A program made the position numbers and the translations under genes. From contig DUON01000024.1 of NCBI GenBank assembly GCA_012838805.1, positions 47,932 through 111,931 on the forward strand: a DNA stretch of 64,000 nucleotides, read 5' to 3'. Of the stretch, positions 19,384 through 30,039 are shown one piece after another. The notes under the pieces are model-generated. The model made no database searches. It was given only the letters and a program-made list of their open reading frames with translations, and had not been told where the DNA came from. How positions within the stretch are numbered: the stretch's first letter is position 1; each line of letters begins with the position of its first letter. The DNA is from Clostridiales bacterium (GTDB taxonomy: Bacteria > Bacillota > Clostridia > Christensenellales > DTU072).

Positions 19384-19847
19384 CTTTCACCTCTATTAGC
19401 AAGTTCTTGAATCTTTTTGGCGTCTTTTAATTCTATCGAAGGCAAGATATGTTCGGAGCCAGCCGTATAGATTTTCAAGGTGGCGAGCTTAAAAATTCGC
19501 TCAAAGGGATAGGCGCTGAGTTCTATATGCTGAATTTTATTGATGTTTAGGGTGTCTTTTTTTCGGGTGATGACGCCTCTGTGGATAGTGATACGGTCTT
19601 TTGTCAAGCTGTACATAAACCCCCGATACCTAAAGTACGGCACGATGATTACGATTATTAAGAATACGGCGGGAATGCTTAAAGCAAGAGCTTTGACAAG
19701 CGTAAGATATATGCCATATAATAGATTGTTTGAGATACTAATTGTGACAAGCTCAAAAGAGAGCAATAAAATAAATGCCAGCATCCATCTAAGGTACCAG
19801 CATTTAAGAGCGTTTCTTGTCAGTCTTTTTTCGGTGATTACTCCCAT
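19380..19847 (-). CDS. ydbS: PH domain membrane protein, YdbS-like
   Basis: 155 residues. Two membrane helices (about 17-38 and 48-70) precede one bPH2 domain with the family pattern [19 protein letters not shown] and [20 protein letters not shown]. YdbS normally pairs with YdbT, which follows with a 4-bp overlap. The ATG lies inside the last codons of guaA (10-bp overlap), so translation is coupled to guaA, an unusual association. Confidence 0.82.
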   Translation of the reverse strand: MGVITEKRLTRNALKCWYLRWMLAFILLLSFELVTISISNNLLYGIYLTLVKALALSIPAVFLIIVIIVPYFRYRGFMYSLTKDRITIHRGVITRKKDTLNINKIQHIELSAYPFERIFKLATLKIYTAGSEHILPSIELKDAKKIQELANRGES

Positions 19848-21331
19848 TCTATTGTTGAGGGCGGTTTGCTTGTGATGTCGTATACTATTCTGTTTATGCC
19901 CTTTACCTCATTCACGATTCTATTAGATATTCTTTCCAGAACTTCATAAGGTATACGGGCAAAATCCGCCGTCATGGCGTCCGAACTTGTCACCGCTCTA
20001 AGCCCTAAGGTGTAGTCATATGTCCTCTTGTCTTTTTTGACACCCACACTCCTAAGGTCTGTGAGCACAGCGAAGTATTGCCAAATCTCCTTATCCAGCG
20101 AGGAGAGCTTTATTTCCTCTCTCATAATAAAGTCCGCCTCTCTTAGGATGTCGAGTTTTTCTTTTGTGATTTCTCCTATTATGCGGATGCCCAGACCCGG
20201 ACCGGGAAAGGGCTGACGCATTACTATGCTTTCGTCAAGTCCAAGCTCAAAGCCTACCTTTCTCACTTCGTCTTTGAAAAGGTCTTTCAAGGGCTCAATA
20301 ATTTCCTCAAAGTCTATGACATTGGGAAGCCCGCCCACATTATGGTGAGATTTTACCAAAGAAGCCTCCCCGAATCCGCTTTCAACTATGTCGGGATAAA
20401 TAGTGCCTTGCACAAGATAATCAATCTTTCCAAGTTTTTTGGCTTCTTCCTCAAAAACCCTAATGAATTCTTCTCCGATTATTTTCCTTTTTTGTTCGGG
20501 GTCTTTGACGCCTTTAAGCCTTTGCAAAAACCTATCCGATGCGTCTACTTTGATTAAATTCATGCCCAAGCCGTCCTTGAACACTTTCATTATCTGTTCG
20601 CATTCGTCTTTCCGCATAAGCCCGTGGTCAACAAGGATGCAAGTCAGTCTATCTCCCACGGCGTTATGAACCAAAGTGGCGGCGACGGCGCTGTCCACGC
20701 CTCCGCTAAAGGCACAAAGCGCTCTTTTATCGCCTATCTTGGCTTTTAAGGACTGTGTCATGTTCTGAACAAAAGACTTGACGCTCCAGCTGCCTTTCGC
20801 ACCTGCGATATCGTATAGGAAATTCCTTAAGATTAAACTGCCTTGTGGCATACTTTTGATATCAAATAAAGTTCCATATATCCTTTTTTCAAGACTACGA
20901 AAAGCAGCAATAGAGCAAGACTCTGTATTTGCCAAGACCTCAAAGCCTTGCGGCAGCGTCTTGATACAATCGGATATTTTTAGGGTAGTATTGTCTACGC
21001 CCTTAAAAAGGGGATTGTCCTTAAAAATAATTTTTTGATTTACAAATTCATTTGAAAAGGCTGTGCCAGAAAGATTAGCTATAAGCCGTGCGCCATAACC
21101 AATCCCCAAAATAGGGATATTAAGGTTGAAAAGTTGTCTATCTATCATCGGGGATTGTTTTTCAGTTCCGCCCATAAGAATAATCGCAACAGGCGAAAGC
21201 TCTTTTATTTTTTCTAAAGGGGTAGAATAGGGCAAAATCTCCGAATATATCCGCAAATCCCTTATTTTTCTGGCAATCGTCTGATTGTATTGACAGCCAG
21301 AATCCAAAACAATAACCGTCTGGTTCTTCAT
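19838..21331 (-). CDS. guaA: GMP synthase with inactive glutaminase domain
   Basis: 497 residues; amidates XMP to GMP. The ATP-pyrophosphatase and dimerisation domains look intact: PP-loop SGGVDS (209-214), [27 protein letters not shown] and the closing KPPSTIEWE. The N-terminal class I glutaminase is clearly homologous ([17 protein letters not shown]) but has lost its triad. The nucleophile elbow GICYG reads GIGYG (Cys to Gly78), and FHPE reads FDIK (His to Asp157, Glu to Lys159). The usual SHGD segment is also gone. It should therefore need free ammonia or a partner glutaminase (inference). AGAGGAAA precedes the ATG; it follows guaB by 16 bp. Confidence 0.95.
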   Translation of the reverse strand: MKNQTVIVLDSGCQYNQTIARKIRDLRIYSEILPYSTPLEKIKELSPVAIILMGGTEKQSPMIDRQLFNLNIPILGIGYGARLIANLSGTAFSNEFVNQKIIFKDNPLFKGVDNTTLKISDCIKTLPQGFEVLANTESCSIAAFRSLEKRIYGTLFDIKSMPQGSLILRNFLYDIAGAKGSWSVKSFVQNMTQSLKAKIGDKRALCAFSGGVDSAVAATLVHNAVGDRLTCILVDHGLMRKDECEQIMKVFKDGLGMNLIKVDASDRFLQRLKGVKDPEQKRKIIGEEFIRVFEEEAKKLGKIDYLVQGTIYPDIVESGFGEASLVKSHHNVGGLPNVIDFEEIIEPLKDLFKDEVRKVGFELGLDESIVMRQPFPGPGLGIRIIGEITKEKLDILREADFIMREEIKLSSLDKEIWQYFAVLTDLRSVGVKKDKRTYDYTLGLRAVTSSDAMTADFARIPYEVLERISNRIVNEVKGINRIVYDITSKPPSTIEWE

Positions 21332-21347
21332 AGGTTTCCTCTTTTTA

Positions 21348-22820
<1,473 letters not shown>

Positions 22821-22852
22821 CTAATAAACTTTAAGATATAGTATATTTTTTA

Positions 22853-22881
22853 ATTATAAGACCGAAAAAAAAATTTGTCAA
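22853..22881 (-). promoter_or_regulatory. Consensus promoter of guaB-guaA-ydbS-ydbT
   Basis: On the minus strand: TTGACA, exactly 17 bp, TATAAT. Predicted leader of about 44 nt before guaB, too short for a purine riboswitch. Confidence 0.85.
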
Positions 22882-22919
22882 ACATATTCTTAAATAACAA
22901 TCCTAAAAGGCGGGGTTTA

Positions 22920-22949
22920 TTGACAAAGCTTGACAGGTTGAATTATAAT
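22920..22949 (+). promoter_or_regulatory. Consensus promoter abutting tcdA
   Basis: TTGACA (22920-22925), 18 bp, TATAAT (22944-22949). Its expected start point coincides with the ATG at 22956. A second TTGACA at 22930 is too close to the -10 to be used. Confidence 0.8.
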
Positions 22950-22955
22950 TCACTT

Positions 22956-23639
22956 ATGACAGATATCTTTGACAGAACAAGAAAGCTTATTGGACCTGAA
23001 GCGCTTGATAGGATTAAGAAATCAGCGGTGGCAGTGTTCGGACTTGGCGGTGTGGGCTCTTACGCCGTGGAAGCCCTTGCCAGATGCGGCGTGGGAAGGC
23101 TTGGAATAGTGGACAAGGACAAAGTCGACCCGACCAACATCAACCGTCAGCTCTATGCCTTAAATTCCACTATCGGCAAGTATAAGACAGATGTTGCAAA
23201 AAAAAGAATTTTAGATATCAACCCCAATATTACTGTGGAAACCTACGCTCTTTTTTACAACCAAGACACAATGAATAATATCGACTTGAAAAGCTATGAC
23301 TATATTGTTGACGCCATAGACACCATAACTTCCAAAGTACTCTTGATTGAACAAGCTTATAAGCTTTCGGTACCCATAATATCATGTATGGGAGCTGGGA
23401 ACAGGCTTAATCCCCAAATGCTACAAGTCGCTGACATCTATTCCACAAGCGTTTGTCCTTTGGCAAGGGTTATGCGAAATCTTTTGAAAAAAAGGGGCGT
23501 GCCGTCTTTGAAAGTGGTCTATTCCCAAGAAAAGCCCATAGTCAACGAGAGGACGCCCGCCAGCATTTCCTTTGTGCCGTCGGTTGCGGGACTGATACTC
23601 TCTTCTGAGGTCATAAGAGATATTATAGGTGAGATATGA
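22956..23639 (+). CDS. tcdA: tRNA threonylcarbamoyladenosine dehydratase (TcdA/CsdL, ThiF family)
   Basis: 227 residues from ATG 22956; this start gives the family N-terminus FDRTRKLIG. An upstream in-frame TTG at 22875 is rejected because the promoter lies between. ThiF/E1 fold: the nucleotide loop VFGLGGVGSYAVEALARCGVG, split here by about one motif, then DPTNINRQ, DAIDTITSK and the PLARVMR region. TcdA uses ATP to cyclise t6A37 to ct6A in tRNAs decoding ANN codons. There is no Shine-Dalgarno sequence, and the -10 box ends 6 bases before the ATG, so the mRNA is probably leaderless. Its stop overlaps the next start. Confidence 0.88.
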   Translation: MTDIFDRTRKLIGPEALDRIKKSAVAVFGLGGVGSYAVEALARCGVGRLGIVDKDKVDPTNINRQLYALNSTIGKYKTDVAKKRILDINPNITVETYALFYNQDTMNNIDLKSYDYIVDAIDTITSKVLLIEQAYKLSVPIISCMGAGNRLNPQMLQVADIYSTSVCPLARVMRNLLKKRGVPSLKVVYSQEKPIVNERTPASISFVPSVAGLILSSEVIRDIIGEI

Positions 23640-24724
23640 TATATGATTTAATAGTAATCGGTGGCGGAGCAGCTGGACTTGTCGTCGGAAACTTGGCTAA
23701 GACAAAAGGGTTCAAGTTTTTAATCCTTGAAATGAACAAAGCGGCAAGAAAAATTAGAGTCACGGGAAACGGAAAGTGCAATCTGACGAACTTGGATATG
23801 CGCCCAGAGTACTACAACGACGATTTTGTAAAAGATGTCATATATTCCTATCCGCCTCAAAAGGTTATTTCCTTTTTTGAAAGAATGGGTGTAAAGACAA
23901 AAACAGTAGAGAACAGAGTCTATCCCTATAACGAAAGCGCGCTTACCGTCGCCTCTTTTCTTATCAAAGGCGTTCAGGAAAACCTCATAGAAGGATATAA
24001 AGTTGAGAGTATAAAAAAGCTTGAAGATATATTTGTCATAAACGATGAGTATAAGGCAAAGAATGTGTTTTTTGCCACGGGTACAGACGCCACAATGGGA
24101 CATGACAGCGTCAGTCTATTAAAAGCGTTTGGGCATAGGCTTGTGCCCTTCAAACCCTCTTTGGTATGGCTGAAGACCGAGGTCGGATATATTAAGGGCT
24201 TGAACGGCATAAGGGCAAAAGCTGCCTTGTCCCTTTTTGACAAAGACAAAAAAATCGCGGTGGAAAGGGGAGAGGTGCTTTTCAAAAAAGAGGGCGTAAG
24301 CGGCATAGCGGCATTTATGCTGTCTGCATATGTTGCGAGAAAAGACGGGGACTACTCATTGAGTATTGATTTCGCCGAGGATATGACTGCAACATTATTG
24401 TCAAAATACCCTTTAGAGGGCGTTGTAAAAAAGGAAATCAGTCATAACATCTTCAAACAAGCCCGAGATAGAAAAATATCCCCCGAACAAGCCGTCAAAG
24501 ACTTTAGATTGAAAATTATTGGCTTAGGCGAAAGAAAATTCGCTCAGGTATTGAGCGGCGGCATAGATTTAGGGGATATGGACCCCAAAACTATGTGTTC
24601 CAAACTGGTCAAAGGTTTGTATATCCTTGGGGAATGTATGAATATAGACGGTCAGTGCGGCGGCTATAACCTACATTGGGCTTTTGCCTCCGCTATGGCA
24701 GCTATGGAGTCTATCTCAAAGTGA
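23636..24724 (+). CDS. NAD(P)/FAD-dependent oxidoreductase, BaiN/HI0933 family
   Basis: 362 residues, somewhat shorter than the usual 400. The N-terminal dinucleotide fold IVIGGGAAGLVVGN, the family block RVTGNGKCNLTN and the closing FAD site GECMNIDGQCGGYNLHWAFASA identify the HI0933/BaiN flavoprotein family. BaiN has been linked to bile-acid dehydroxylation in a Clostridium, but most members have no known substrate, so no such role is claimed. ATGA overlap with tcdA indicates one operon. Confidence 0.85.
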   Translation: MIYDLIVIGGGAAGLVVGNLAKTKGFKFLILEMNKAARKIRVTGNGKCNLTNLDMRPEYYNDDFVKDVIYSYPPQKVISFFERMGVKTKTVENRVYPYNESALTVASFLIKGVQENLIEGYKVESIKKLEDIFVINDEYKAKNVFFATGTDATMGHDSVSLLKAFGHRLVPFKPSLVWLKTEVGYIKGLNGIRAKAALSLFDKDKKIAVERGEVLFKKEGVSGIAAFMLSAYVARKDGDYSLSIDFAEDMTATLLSKYPLEGVVKKEISHNIFKQARDRKISPEQAVKDFRLKIIGLGERKFAQVLSGGIDLGDMDPKTMCSKLVKGLYILGECMNIDGQCGGYNLHWAFASAMAAMESISK

Positions 24725-24785
24725 GATTTGAGATAAACTCCAGCTGTATTCGTTTTTTAATATTGTTCCAAAAAAATAGAACTAT

Positions 24786-25784
24786 TTATTGATAGCTTTG
24801 CTCTATTGCTACTGCGGCTGCGACAGTCGCCCCTACCATTGGATTATTGCCCATTCCAATAAGCCCCATCATCTCCACATGGGCGGGGACTGAAGAAGAG
24901 CCTGCGAACTGGGCGTCGGAATGCATTCTGCCCATGGTGTCGGTCATGCCGTATGAGGCGGGGCCTGCTGCCATGTTGTCGGGGTGGAGGGTTCTGCCCG
25001 TGCCTCCTCCGCTGGCTACCGAAAAGTAGCTCTTTCCATTCTCCAAAGCCCATTTTTTATATGTGCCGGATACTGGATGCTGAAACCTTGTGGGGTTGGT
25101 GGAATTGCCGGTTATGCCCACATCTGCGCCCTCATGCTTCATTATGGCGACGCCTTCGCTGACATCATCTGTGCCATAGCACCTGACCTTGGCTCTTTCG
25201 CCTTTAGAGAAAGGTATTTCCTTGACAATCGTCAACTTATCCTCAAAGGGGTCGTACTCTGTTTGAACATAAGTAAAACCGTTTATTCTTGCGATAATAT
25301 AAGCGGCGTCCTTGCCCAAGCCGTTCAAGATAACCCTTAAAGGCTGTTTCCTGACCTTATTTGCGGAGTTTGCGATGCCGATAGCGCCCTCTGCGGCGGC
25401 GAAAGACTCATGTCCTGCCACAAAAGCAAAACACTTGGTCTCATCTCTCAAAAGCTTGGCCGCAAGATTTCCATGCCCCAGCCCCACTTTGCGAACTTCG
25501 GCAACAGAGCCGGGAACGCAAAAAGCCTGAAGCCCGATTCCAATCGCTTCGGCGGCTTCGGCTGCCTTTTTGACGCCTTTTTTTATAGCAATAGCACATC
25601 CGTATGTATAAGCCCAGACGGCGTTTTCAAAAGCAATAGGCTGAATGCCTTTGACGATTTTTTCTACATCTATGCCCTTGTCCAAGCAGATTTTCTTAGC
25701 CTCTTCAAGGCTTTCTATGCCGTTTTCCTTAAGGGACTTGTTGATTTTGTCTATTCTTCTATCGTATCCTTCGAATTTTACCAT
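24786..25784 (-). CDS. GGGtGRT family protein
   Basis: 332 residues, full length. Named after the motif seen here in VASGGGTGRTLHPDNMAAGP. Other conserved blocks: FEGYDRRIDKINKSL at the start, VAGHESFAAAEGAIGIANSANK, and GLIGMGNNPMVGA near the end. The family is conserved in anaerobes, lacks a known activity, and is almost always beside an iron-sulfur scaffold-like gene, as here. A strong AGGAGG precedes the ATG, in the 15-bp gap after that gene. Confidence 0.85.
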   Translation of the reverse strand: MVKFEGYDRRIDKINKSLKENGIESLEEAKKICLDKGIDVEKIVKGIQPIAFENAVWAYTYGCAIAIKKGVKKAAEAAEAIGIGLQAFCVPGSVAEVRKVGLGHGNLAAKLLRDETKCFAFVAGHESFAAAEGAIGIANSANKVRKQPLRVILNGLGKDAAYIIARINGFTYVQTEYDPFEDKLTIVKEIPFSKGERAKVRCYGTDDVSEGVAIMKHEGADVGITGNSTNPTRFQHPVSGTYKKWALENGKSYFSVASGGGTGRTLHPDNMAAGPASYGMTDTMGRMHSDAQFAGSSSVPAHVEMMGLIGMGNNPMVGATVAAAVAIEQSYQ

Positions 25785-25799
25785 TCTTAAAAAACCTCC

Positions 25800-26495
25800 T
25801 TATTCGACTCTGGGGTTGATGAACTTAACGGCATCGTTAAATCTGCCATAAACGCCCGTGCTCTTTTTCAAAGCCTCTTCAGCCGATACGCCCTTTTGGG
25901 TGATAAGCTCCATCATAACGCCGAGCTTGACGAACTCATAACCTATGACTTCGTCATTTTCGTCCAGTCCAAGGCGGGTTATGTATCCTTCGGCGGTGTC
26001 AAGGTATCTGACGCCTTTTTTATTGGTCGAATAAGTCGTACCCACTTGGCTTCTAAGTCCTTTGCCCAAGTCTTCAAGCCCCGCGCCTATTGGCAAGCCG
26101 CCCTCAGAAAAAGCCGACTGCGTTCTGCCATAAACTATCTGCAAAAACAGCTCCCGCATCGCGGTATTGATAGCGTCGCACACAAGGTCTGTATTCAAAG
26201 CCTCCAAGATAGTCTTGCCGGCAAGAATTTCAGCAGCCATAGCCGCCGAATGGGTCATGCCCGAACAGCCCAGAGTTTCGATAAGGGCTTCTTGTATGAC
26301 GCCGTCTTTTACATTGAGGGTGAGTTTGCAAGCGCCTTGTTGCGGGGCGCACCAGCCCACACCGTGAGTGAGCCCGCTTATATCCTTAACTTCCTTTGCT
26401 TTGACCCATTTTCCCTCTTCAGGTATGGGAGCGGGTCCGTGTTTTGGTCCTTTCTTTACGCAGACCATTTGTTCAACTTCATGAGTATATTGCAC
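25800..26495 (-). CDS. NifU N-terminal-like iron-sulfur scaffold protein
   Basis: 231 residues, starting with GTG (26495) behind GGAGAGG. The central part has the NifU/IscU-like pattern LNVKDGVIQEALIETLGCSGMTHSAAMAAE with a conserved Cys, and further Cys at WCAPQQGAC and DLVCDAI. This is the version that pairs with GGGtGRT proteins rather than the classic SUF or ISC scaffold. The pair's role (cluster assembly or delivery to an unknown enzyme) is inferred from the fold only. Confidence 0.82.
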   Translation of the reverse strand: MQYTHEVEQMVCVKKGPKHGPAPIPEEGKWVKAKEVKDISGLTHGVGWCAPQQGACKLTLNVKDGVIQEALIETLGCSGMTHSAAMAAEILAGKTILEALNTDLVCDAINTAMRELFLQIVYGRTQSAFSEGGLPIGAGLEDLGKGLRSQVGTTYSTNKKGVRYLDTAEGYITRLGLDENDEVIGYEFVKLGVMMELITQKGVSAEEALKKSTGVYGRFNDAVKFINPRVE

Positions 26496-26590
26496 TTTGC
26501 CTCTCCTTATGAAAAAATTTTTTTTATTGTACCATTTTTTTACCTTTTTTGCAACGAATAAGAGCTTAAAAAAACCTAATAATAATAAGT

Positions 26591-26625
26591 AAAAAAAGCC
26601 CCGACAAGAAAAAAATCGAGGCTTT
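26591..26625 (-). terminator. Intrinsic terminator behind the DUF975 pseudogene
   Basis: Read on the minus strand, AAAGCCTCGA and TCGGGGCTTT pair (imperfectly) around a T-rich loop and are followed by a T-run. It separates the DUF975 gene from the NifU-like gene. Confidence 0.6.
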
Positions 26626-26651
26626 ATAAAATCGTTTAATAAAAGCTTATG

Positions 26652-27344
26652 TTAAAATTCGTCATAGACCTTTTCTTCTTTGATGTCATCCAAGAAATTG
26701 TTTTCTATTGGCTGCTCTTCAAGCGGTTTTCTAATATCTAAATAAAATGCGGCAAGAGTGGTCTCAACATATGGAATCACATAAATAAACCCCAAACAAA
26801 GAGTTATCACCCCCACAAAAAACCAGCCAATAAAAGAAAGCACCAGCACAAACAGCCGTGCCTTGTTTCCTTTCATTATTTCCCCAGATTCCCTCATCGC
26901 CTCAGCGTATTTTATGTCTTTCTTATCCGCGAAGATATAGTCAATCATAGAGTATTTGAAAGCCAGATATATCCCAGGTATTATCAGCAGGAAAAGTCCA
27001 ATCAAGATATATATCTCGCTAAGCAGCTTGGCTTTTATGATTTCCTAACCACAGCCACCTTTATACCGCTCGATAAGATTGGAAAAACCGTCTCCCTCTT
27101 TTCTGTATACATTTTGGAAATAGAGCTTCACGCCCGTAAACATGGGCATTAGGGCGATGCTAAGCGCAGTCGAAAAAAGAGTGACAAGGAGGGGAACTGT
27201 GATCTCTGCGGCTTCCTTTTTTGAAAAAAGAGCCGTTGGAAGAGAGGCTATAAGCGTGGGAATGAGAATTATTGCGAAAGATATCAAAATTTTCCCCGTC
27301 AGCGCTTGCTTGGCACTTATTTTTAATTCTGACCTTGATTTCAT
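26652..27344 (-). pseudogene. DUF975 membrane protein interrupted by in-frame TAG
   Basis: Two open segments (27344-27048 and 27044-26652) lie in the same frame and are separated by a single TAG at 27045-27047. The first starts MKSRSELKISAKQAL, the DUF975 N-terminus, with two membrane helices. The second has the family blocks GLFLLIIPGIYLAF, MKGNKARLFVLVLSFIGWF and IPYVETTLAAFYLDI. Joined, they give a 230-residue DUF975-type protein of normal length. GAGGTAAT precedes the ATG. Either a nonsense mutation, readthrough, or a base-call error (CAG or AAG would restore it). TAG is an ordinary stop elsewhere in this window. Confidence 0.8.
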
Positions 27345-27425
27345 AGAAAAATTACCTCATTTATATTGTATGAATATAAGTTTACCAAAAATTATTAAAA
27401 TATCAATACAAAATTTTATCCGCCC

Positions 27426-27455
27426 TTGTAAAGACCGTATAATAAGTGGTATAAT
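27426..27455 (+). promoter_or_regulatory. Promoter of the PAP2-led operon
   Basis: TTGTAA, 18 bp, TATAAT (27450-27455). Leader of about 25 nt to the ATG at 27488. Confidence 0.65.
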
Positions 27456-27487
27456 ACTGAATATCTATGATAAAAGCGGAGGGCGAT

Positions 27488-28435
27488 ATGGAAAAGAAAA
27501 AAATAAACAAAAATAAGCTGATACTGCTCATAAGTCTTTTAGGCTCTTTTGTCATACTCATGCTTGTAGGCACTTTTTGGGATTTACAAATCAACATATA
27601 CCTACAAAATCCTCAAAGCATATTTGGTCAATTTTTGGAATATCTGGGAGAATTCCCCGGCTATCTGTCTGCGGCTGTGGCTTTAGTCATTCTTTTTCAA
27701 GCCGTCACCAAAGAAAACAAGTTCTATCTTGCCTTAAAGATATTGCTGGGAGTTTTGGCGGTTGTGGGCATCTATGTATTTGTAGATTACATAATGGAGA
27801 AATTCTTTAACCCCGATGTAGACTATCAAATAGTATACAAGCTGTTCTTTACTCTGGTCGTGAGCGCTCTTACATATTTCGCTACTTTCAGAATAGACAA
27901 GGAGTTTATGAAGAAGCTCTCTTGGTTTGCAATCGGGCTGTTAATGGTGCTTGCCATAAGCCAAATTATCGTCTCCGTTTCCAAGGGATTATGGTCAAGA
28001 CTTAGATTCAGGAATTTGGACATGGACACGCATGAGGGCTATACTCCATGGTATAAGTTCCATTTCGGCACAAAGGGAAGAGAGCAATATGTGGTATCCT
28101 ATTCCAGCCAATATCCCTATCATCCCGTTCATGACGATTCGGACGCCTTTAGGTCAATGCCCTCAGGGCATACTGCGGCGGCGGGCATAACCTTAATATT
28201 GATTATGCTCCCCGATTTATTTGACAGATTAAAAAGATATAAGGTCTGGTTCTATATCGTACCTATCGTATATACCGCCCTTGTGGGGCTGTCAAGGTTA
28301 ATAGTTATGGCGCATTATCTAACTGATGTCACCATGGGTGCGGCGATAGTGTTCGCTTCGGTATTTTTCTCAAGATGGCTCATACTATTAATCAAAAGAA
28401 AATTATTGGAAAGAAAACTGAAAGGTAGAGTATAA
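27488..28435 (+). CDS. PAP2-family membrane phosphatase
   Basis: 315 residues from ATG 27488, chosen over 27467 because GGAGGG lies at 27478-27483. About six membrane helices. The PAP2 active-site motifs are present: K-x5-R-x-R in SKGLWSRLRFR, PSGHTAAA (C2) and SRLIVMAHYLTDV (C3, with His and Asp). Such enzymes dephosphorylate lipid phosphates such as phosphatidic acid, PGP or undecaprenyl diphosphate at the outer face; substrate not determinable. The stop directly abuts the next gene, so it leads an operon with a ligase and a hydrolase. Confidence 0.88.
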   Translation: MEKKKINKNKLILLISLLGSFVILMLVGTFWDLQINIYLQNPQSIFGQFLEYLGEFPGYLSAAVALVILFQAVTKENKFYLALKILLGVLAVVGIYVFVDYIMEKFFNPDVDYQIVYKLFFTLVVSALTYFATFRIDKEFMKKLSWFAIGLLMVLAISQIIVSVSKGLWSRLRFRNLDMDTHEGYTPWYKFHFGTKGREQYVVSYSSQYPYHPVHDDSDAFRSMPSGHTAAAGITLILIMLPDLFDRLKRYKVWFYIVPIVYTALVGLSRLIVMAHYLTDVTMGAAIVFASVFFSRWLILLIKRKLLERKLKGRV

Positions 28436-30037
28436 ATGGACACTCAAAAATCTATGTATGGATATCTAAAAGATAGCATACAAGATAAGACAAAAGACAA
28501 GCTGATATACTTCAACAGAAAAATAAAAGGCAACGAACTATTTTCATATATTGACTCATTGTCCTTTTATTTGACAAAAATAGGGGTGAAAAAAGGGGAA
28601 GCCGTGGGCATATGTCTTCCCAATATACCCCAAGCTGTCATATCTCTATACGCCATAAACCGAATAGGCGCGGTGGCGAATGTCATACACCCCAAGATTA
28701 GCGCCAAAGCCTTGTTTAGGATAGTCGACCAAACCAACACAAAGGTGATATTTGTGTTTGACGCCATGTTAAAATACTACTATAAGGGACTTAGGGCAAA
28801 AGGCGTGAAGATAATATCCTGTTCGGCGAGCCATTTCCTTAAAGGTGTCAGAAAAGCTTTTGCGGCTTTTTATGAGCCTGACTTGGAAGAGGATGTCACT
28901 GACTTTATGACAACGATATCGGAAAAAGGCGAAGTCGACAGACAGATGCCTCCTTTTGATACGGCGGTTTATCTCCATAGCGGAGGCACCACAGGAGAGC
29001 CTAAGATAGTAGAGCTTTCGTCCTATGCCTTTAATGAATTGGTCAAGAATGTCATGAGCCGTGCGCTGAAAAACCATAAGTACAGCGATGAGCATACAAT
29101 GCTTATGATACTGCCCTTGTTTCATGGTTTTGGCTTGGGGATATGCATACATCTTGCGCTTAGCAAGTTCAAAATGGTGATGATGCCAAGGTTCAGGGCA
29201 AAAGACGCCATAAAACTGATAAAAAAGCATAGAATAAACTATCTTGCGGGCATACCTGCGATGTATGAAAAGATAATGAAAGAAAAGAGCTTTGACGGCA
29301 AATACCTCTCCAGTTTGATGTATTTGTTTTGCGGTGCCGAGAAACTAAACCCTGAAATCAAAAAAGAATTCGACGCCATACTCAAGAAAAACGACTCCAC
29401 CGCCGAGATATACGAGGGATACGGCTTGAGCGAAGTGGCTTCGGTTTTGACATTTAATGTCAAAGGCGAGTGCAAGGCGGGCACGCAGGGAAGACCCATA
29501 GACGGTGCGGAAATAAAAATAATAGACAAAGACGGTGTGGAATGTCCGCCAAATGTGGTGGGAGAGACGCTTGTCAAAAGCAAGTCCATGATGAATTCAT
29601 ATCTCTTTAGCGACTTGTCGGAAAGTTTTTATATTGACGAGAACGGCGAAAAATGGCTTAGAACGGGGGACTTGGGCTATTTGGACGAAGACGGCTATTA
29701 TGTTTTTAAGGATAGGATAAAAAGGATGATAAAAATAGCCGGCGTAAACATATTCCCCTCCGAGATTGAGCAAGCGGTCTGTAAAATGAAAGAAGTGGAT
29801 ATGGCATGCGTGGTGAGGACCACAAAAAACAACAGACCTTGTACCAAGCTTTACCTCAAGCTAAACAAGGCGTTTAAGTACTCCATTCTTATCGAAAACA
29901 GAATCAAGGCTGTTATCGCTGAAGAATTTATTAAATATGCCGTACCATGTGAGATTATCGCTGTCAAAGAAATGCCGCTTACGCTTATGGGAAAGGTGGA
30001 CTATAAAAAATATGAGGAAATGGAAGAAGAGAGGTAG
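28436..30037 (+). CDS. AMP-binding (acyl-CoA synthetase-like) ligase
   Basis: 533 residues, ANL superfamily. Seen: the P-loop HSGGTTGEPKIVE (near 181), YEGYGLSE (A5), RTGDLGYLDEDGYY (A7/A8 hinge), IKRMIKIAGVNIFPSEIEQ and the catalytic-Lys region LMGKVDYKK near the C-terminus. This is a complete adenylate-forming enzyme, most like fatty or aromatic acyl-CoA ligases; the acid is unknown. Its neighbours (PAP2 phosphatase, alpha/beta hydrolase) suggest lipid metabolism. Begins immediately after the PAP2 stop. Confidence 0.88.
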   Translation: MDTQKSMYGYLKDSIQDKTKDKLIYFNRKIKGNELFSYIDSLSFYLTKIGVKKGEAVGICLPNIPQAVISLYAINRIGAVANVIHPKISAKALFRIVDQTNTKVIFVFDAMLKYYYKGLRAKGVKIISCSASHFLKGVRKAFAAFYEPDLEEDVTDFMTTISEKGEVDRQMPPFDTAVYLHSGGTTGEPKIVELSSYAFNELVKNVMSRALKNHKYSDEHTMLMILPLFHGFGLGICIHLALSKFKMVMMPRFRAKDAIKLIKKHRINYLAGIPAMYEKIMKEKSFDGKYLSSLMYLFCGAEKLNPEIKKEFDAILKKNDSTAEIYEGYGLSEVASVLTFNVKGECKAGTQGRPIDGAEIKIIDKDGVECPPNVVGETLVKSKSMMNSYLFSDLSESFYIDENGEKWLRTGDLGYLDEDGYYVFKDRIKRMIKIAGVNIFPSEIEQAVCKMKEVDMACVVRTTKNNRPCTKLYLKLNKAFKYSILIENRIKAVIAEEFIKYAVPCEIIAVKEMPLTLMGKVDYKKYEEMEEER

Positions 30038-30039
30038 AG

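Noticed and set aside
22875..22955. TTG start at 22875 for tcdA
   Set aside because: The extension covers the promoter and does not belong to the family N-terminus.
27045..27047. Genome-wide recoding of TAG as an amino acid
   Set aside because: TAG ends several normal genes at the expected position (for example the GlmU-like gene, lpdA and purC).
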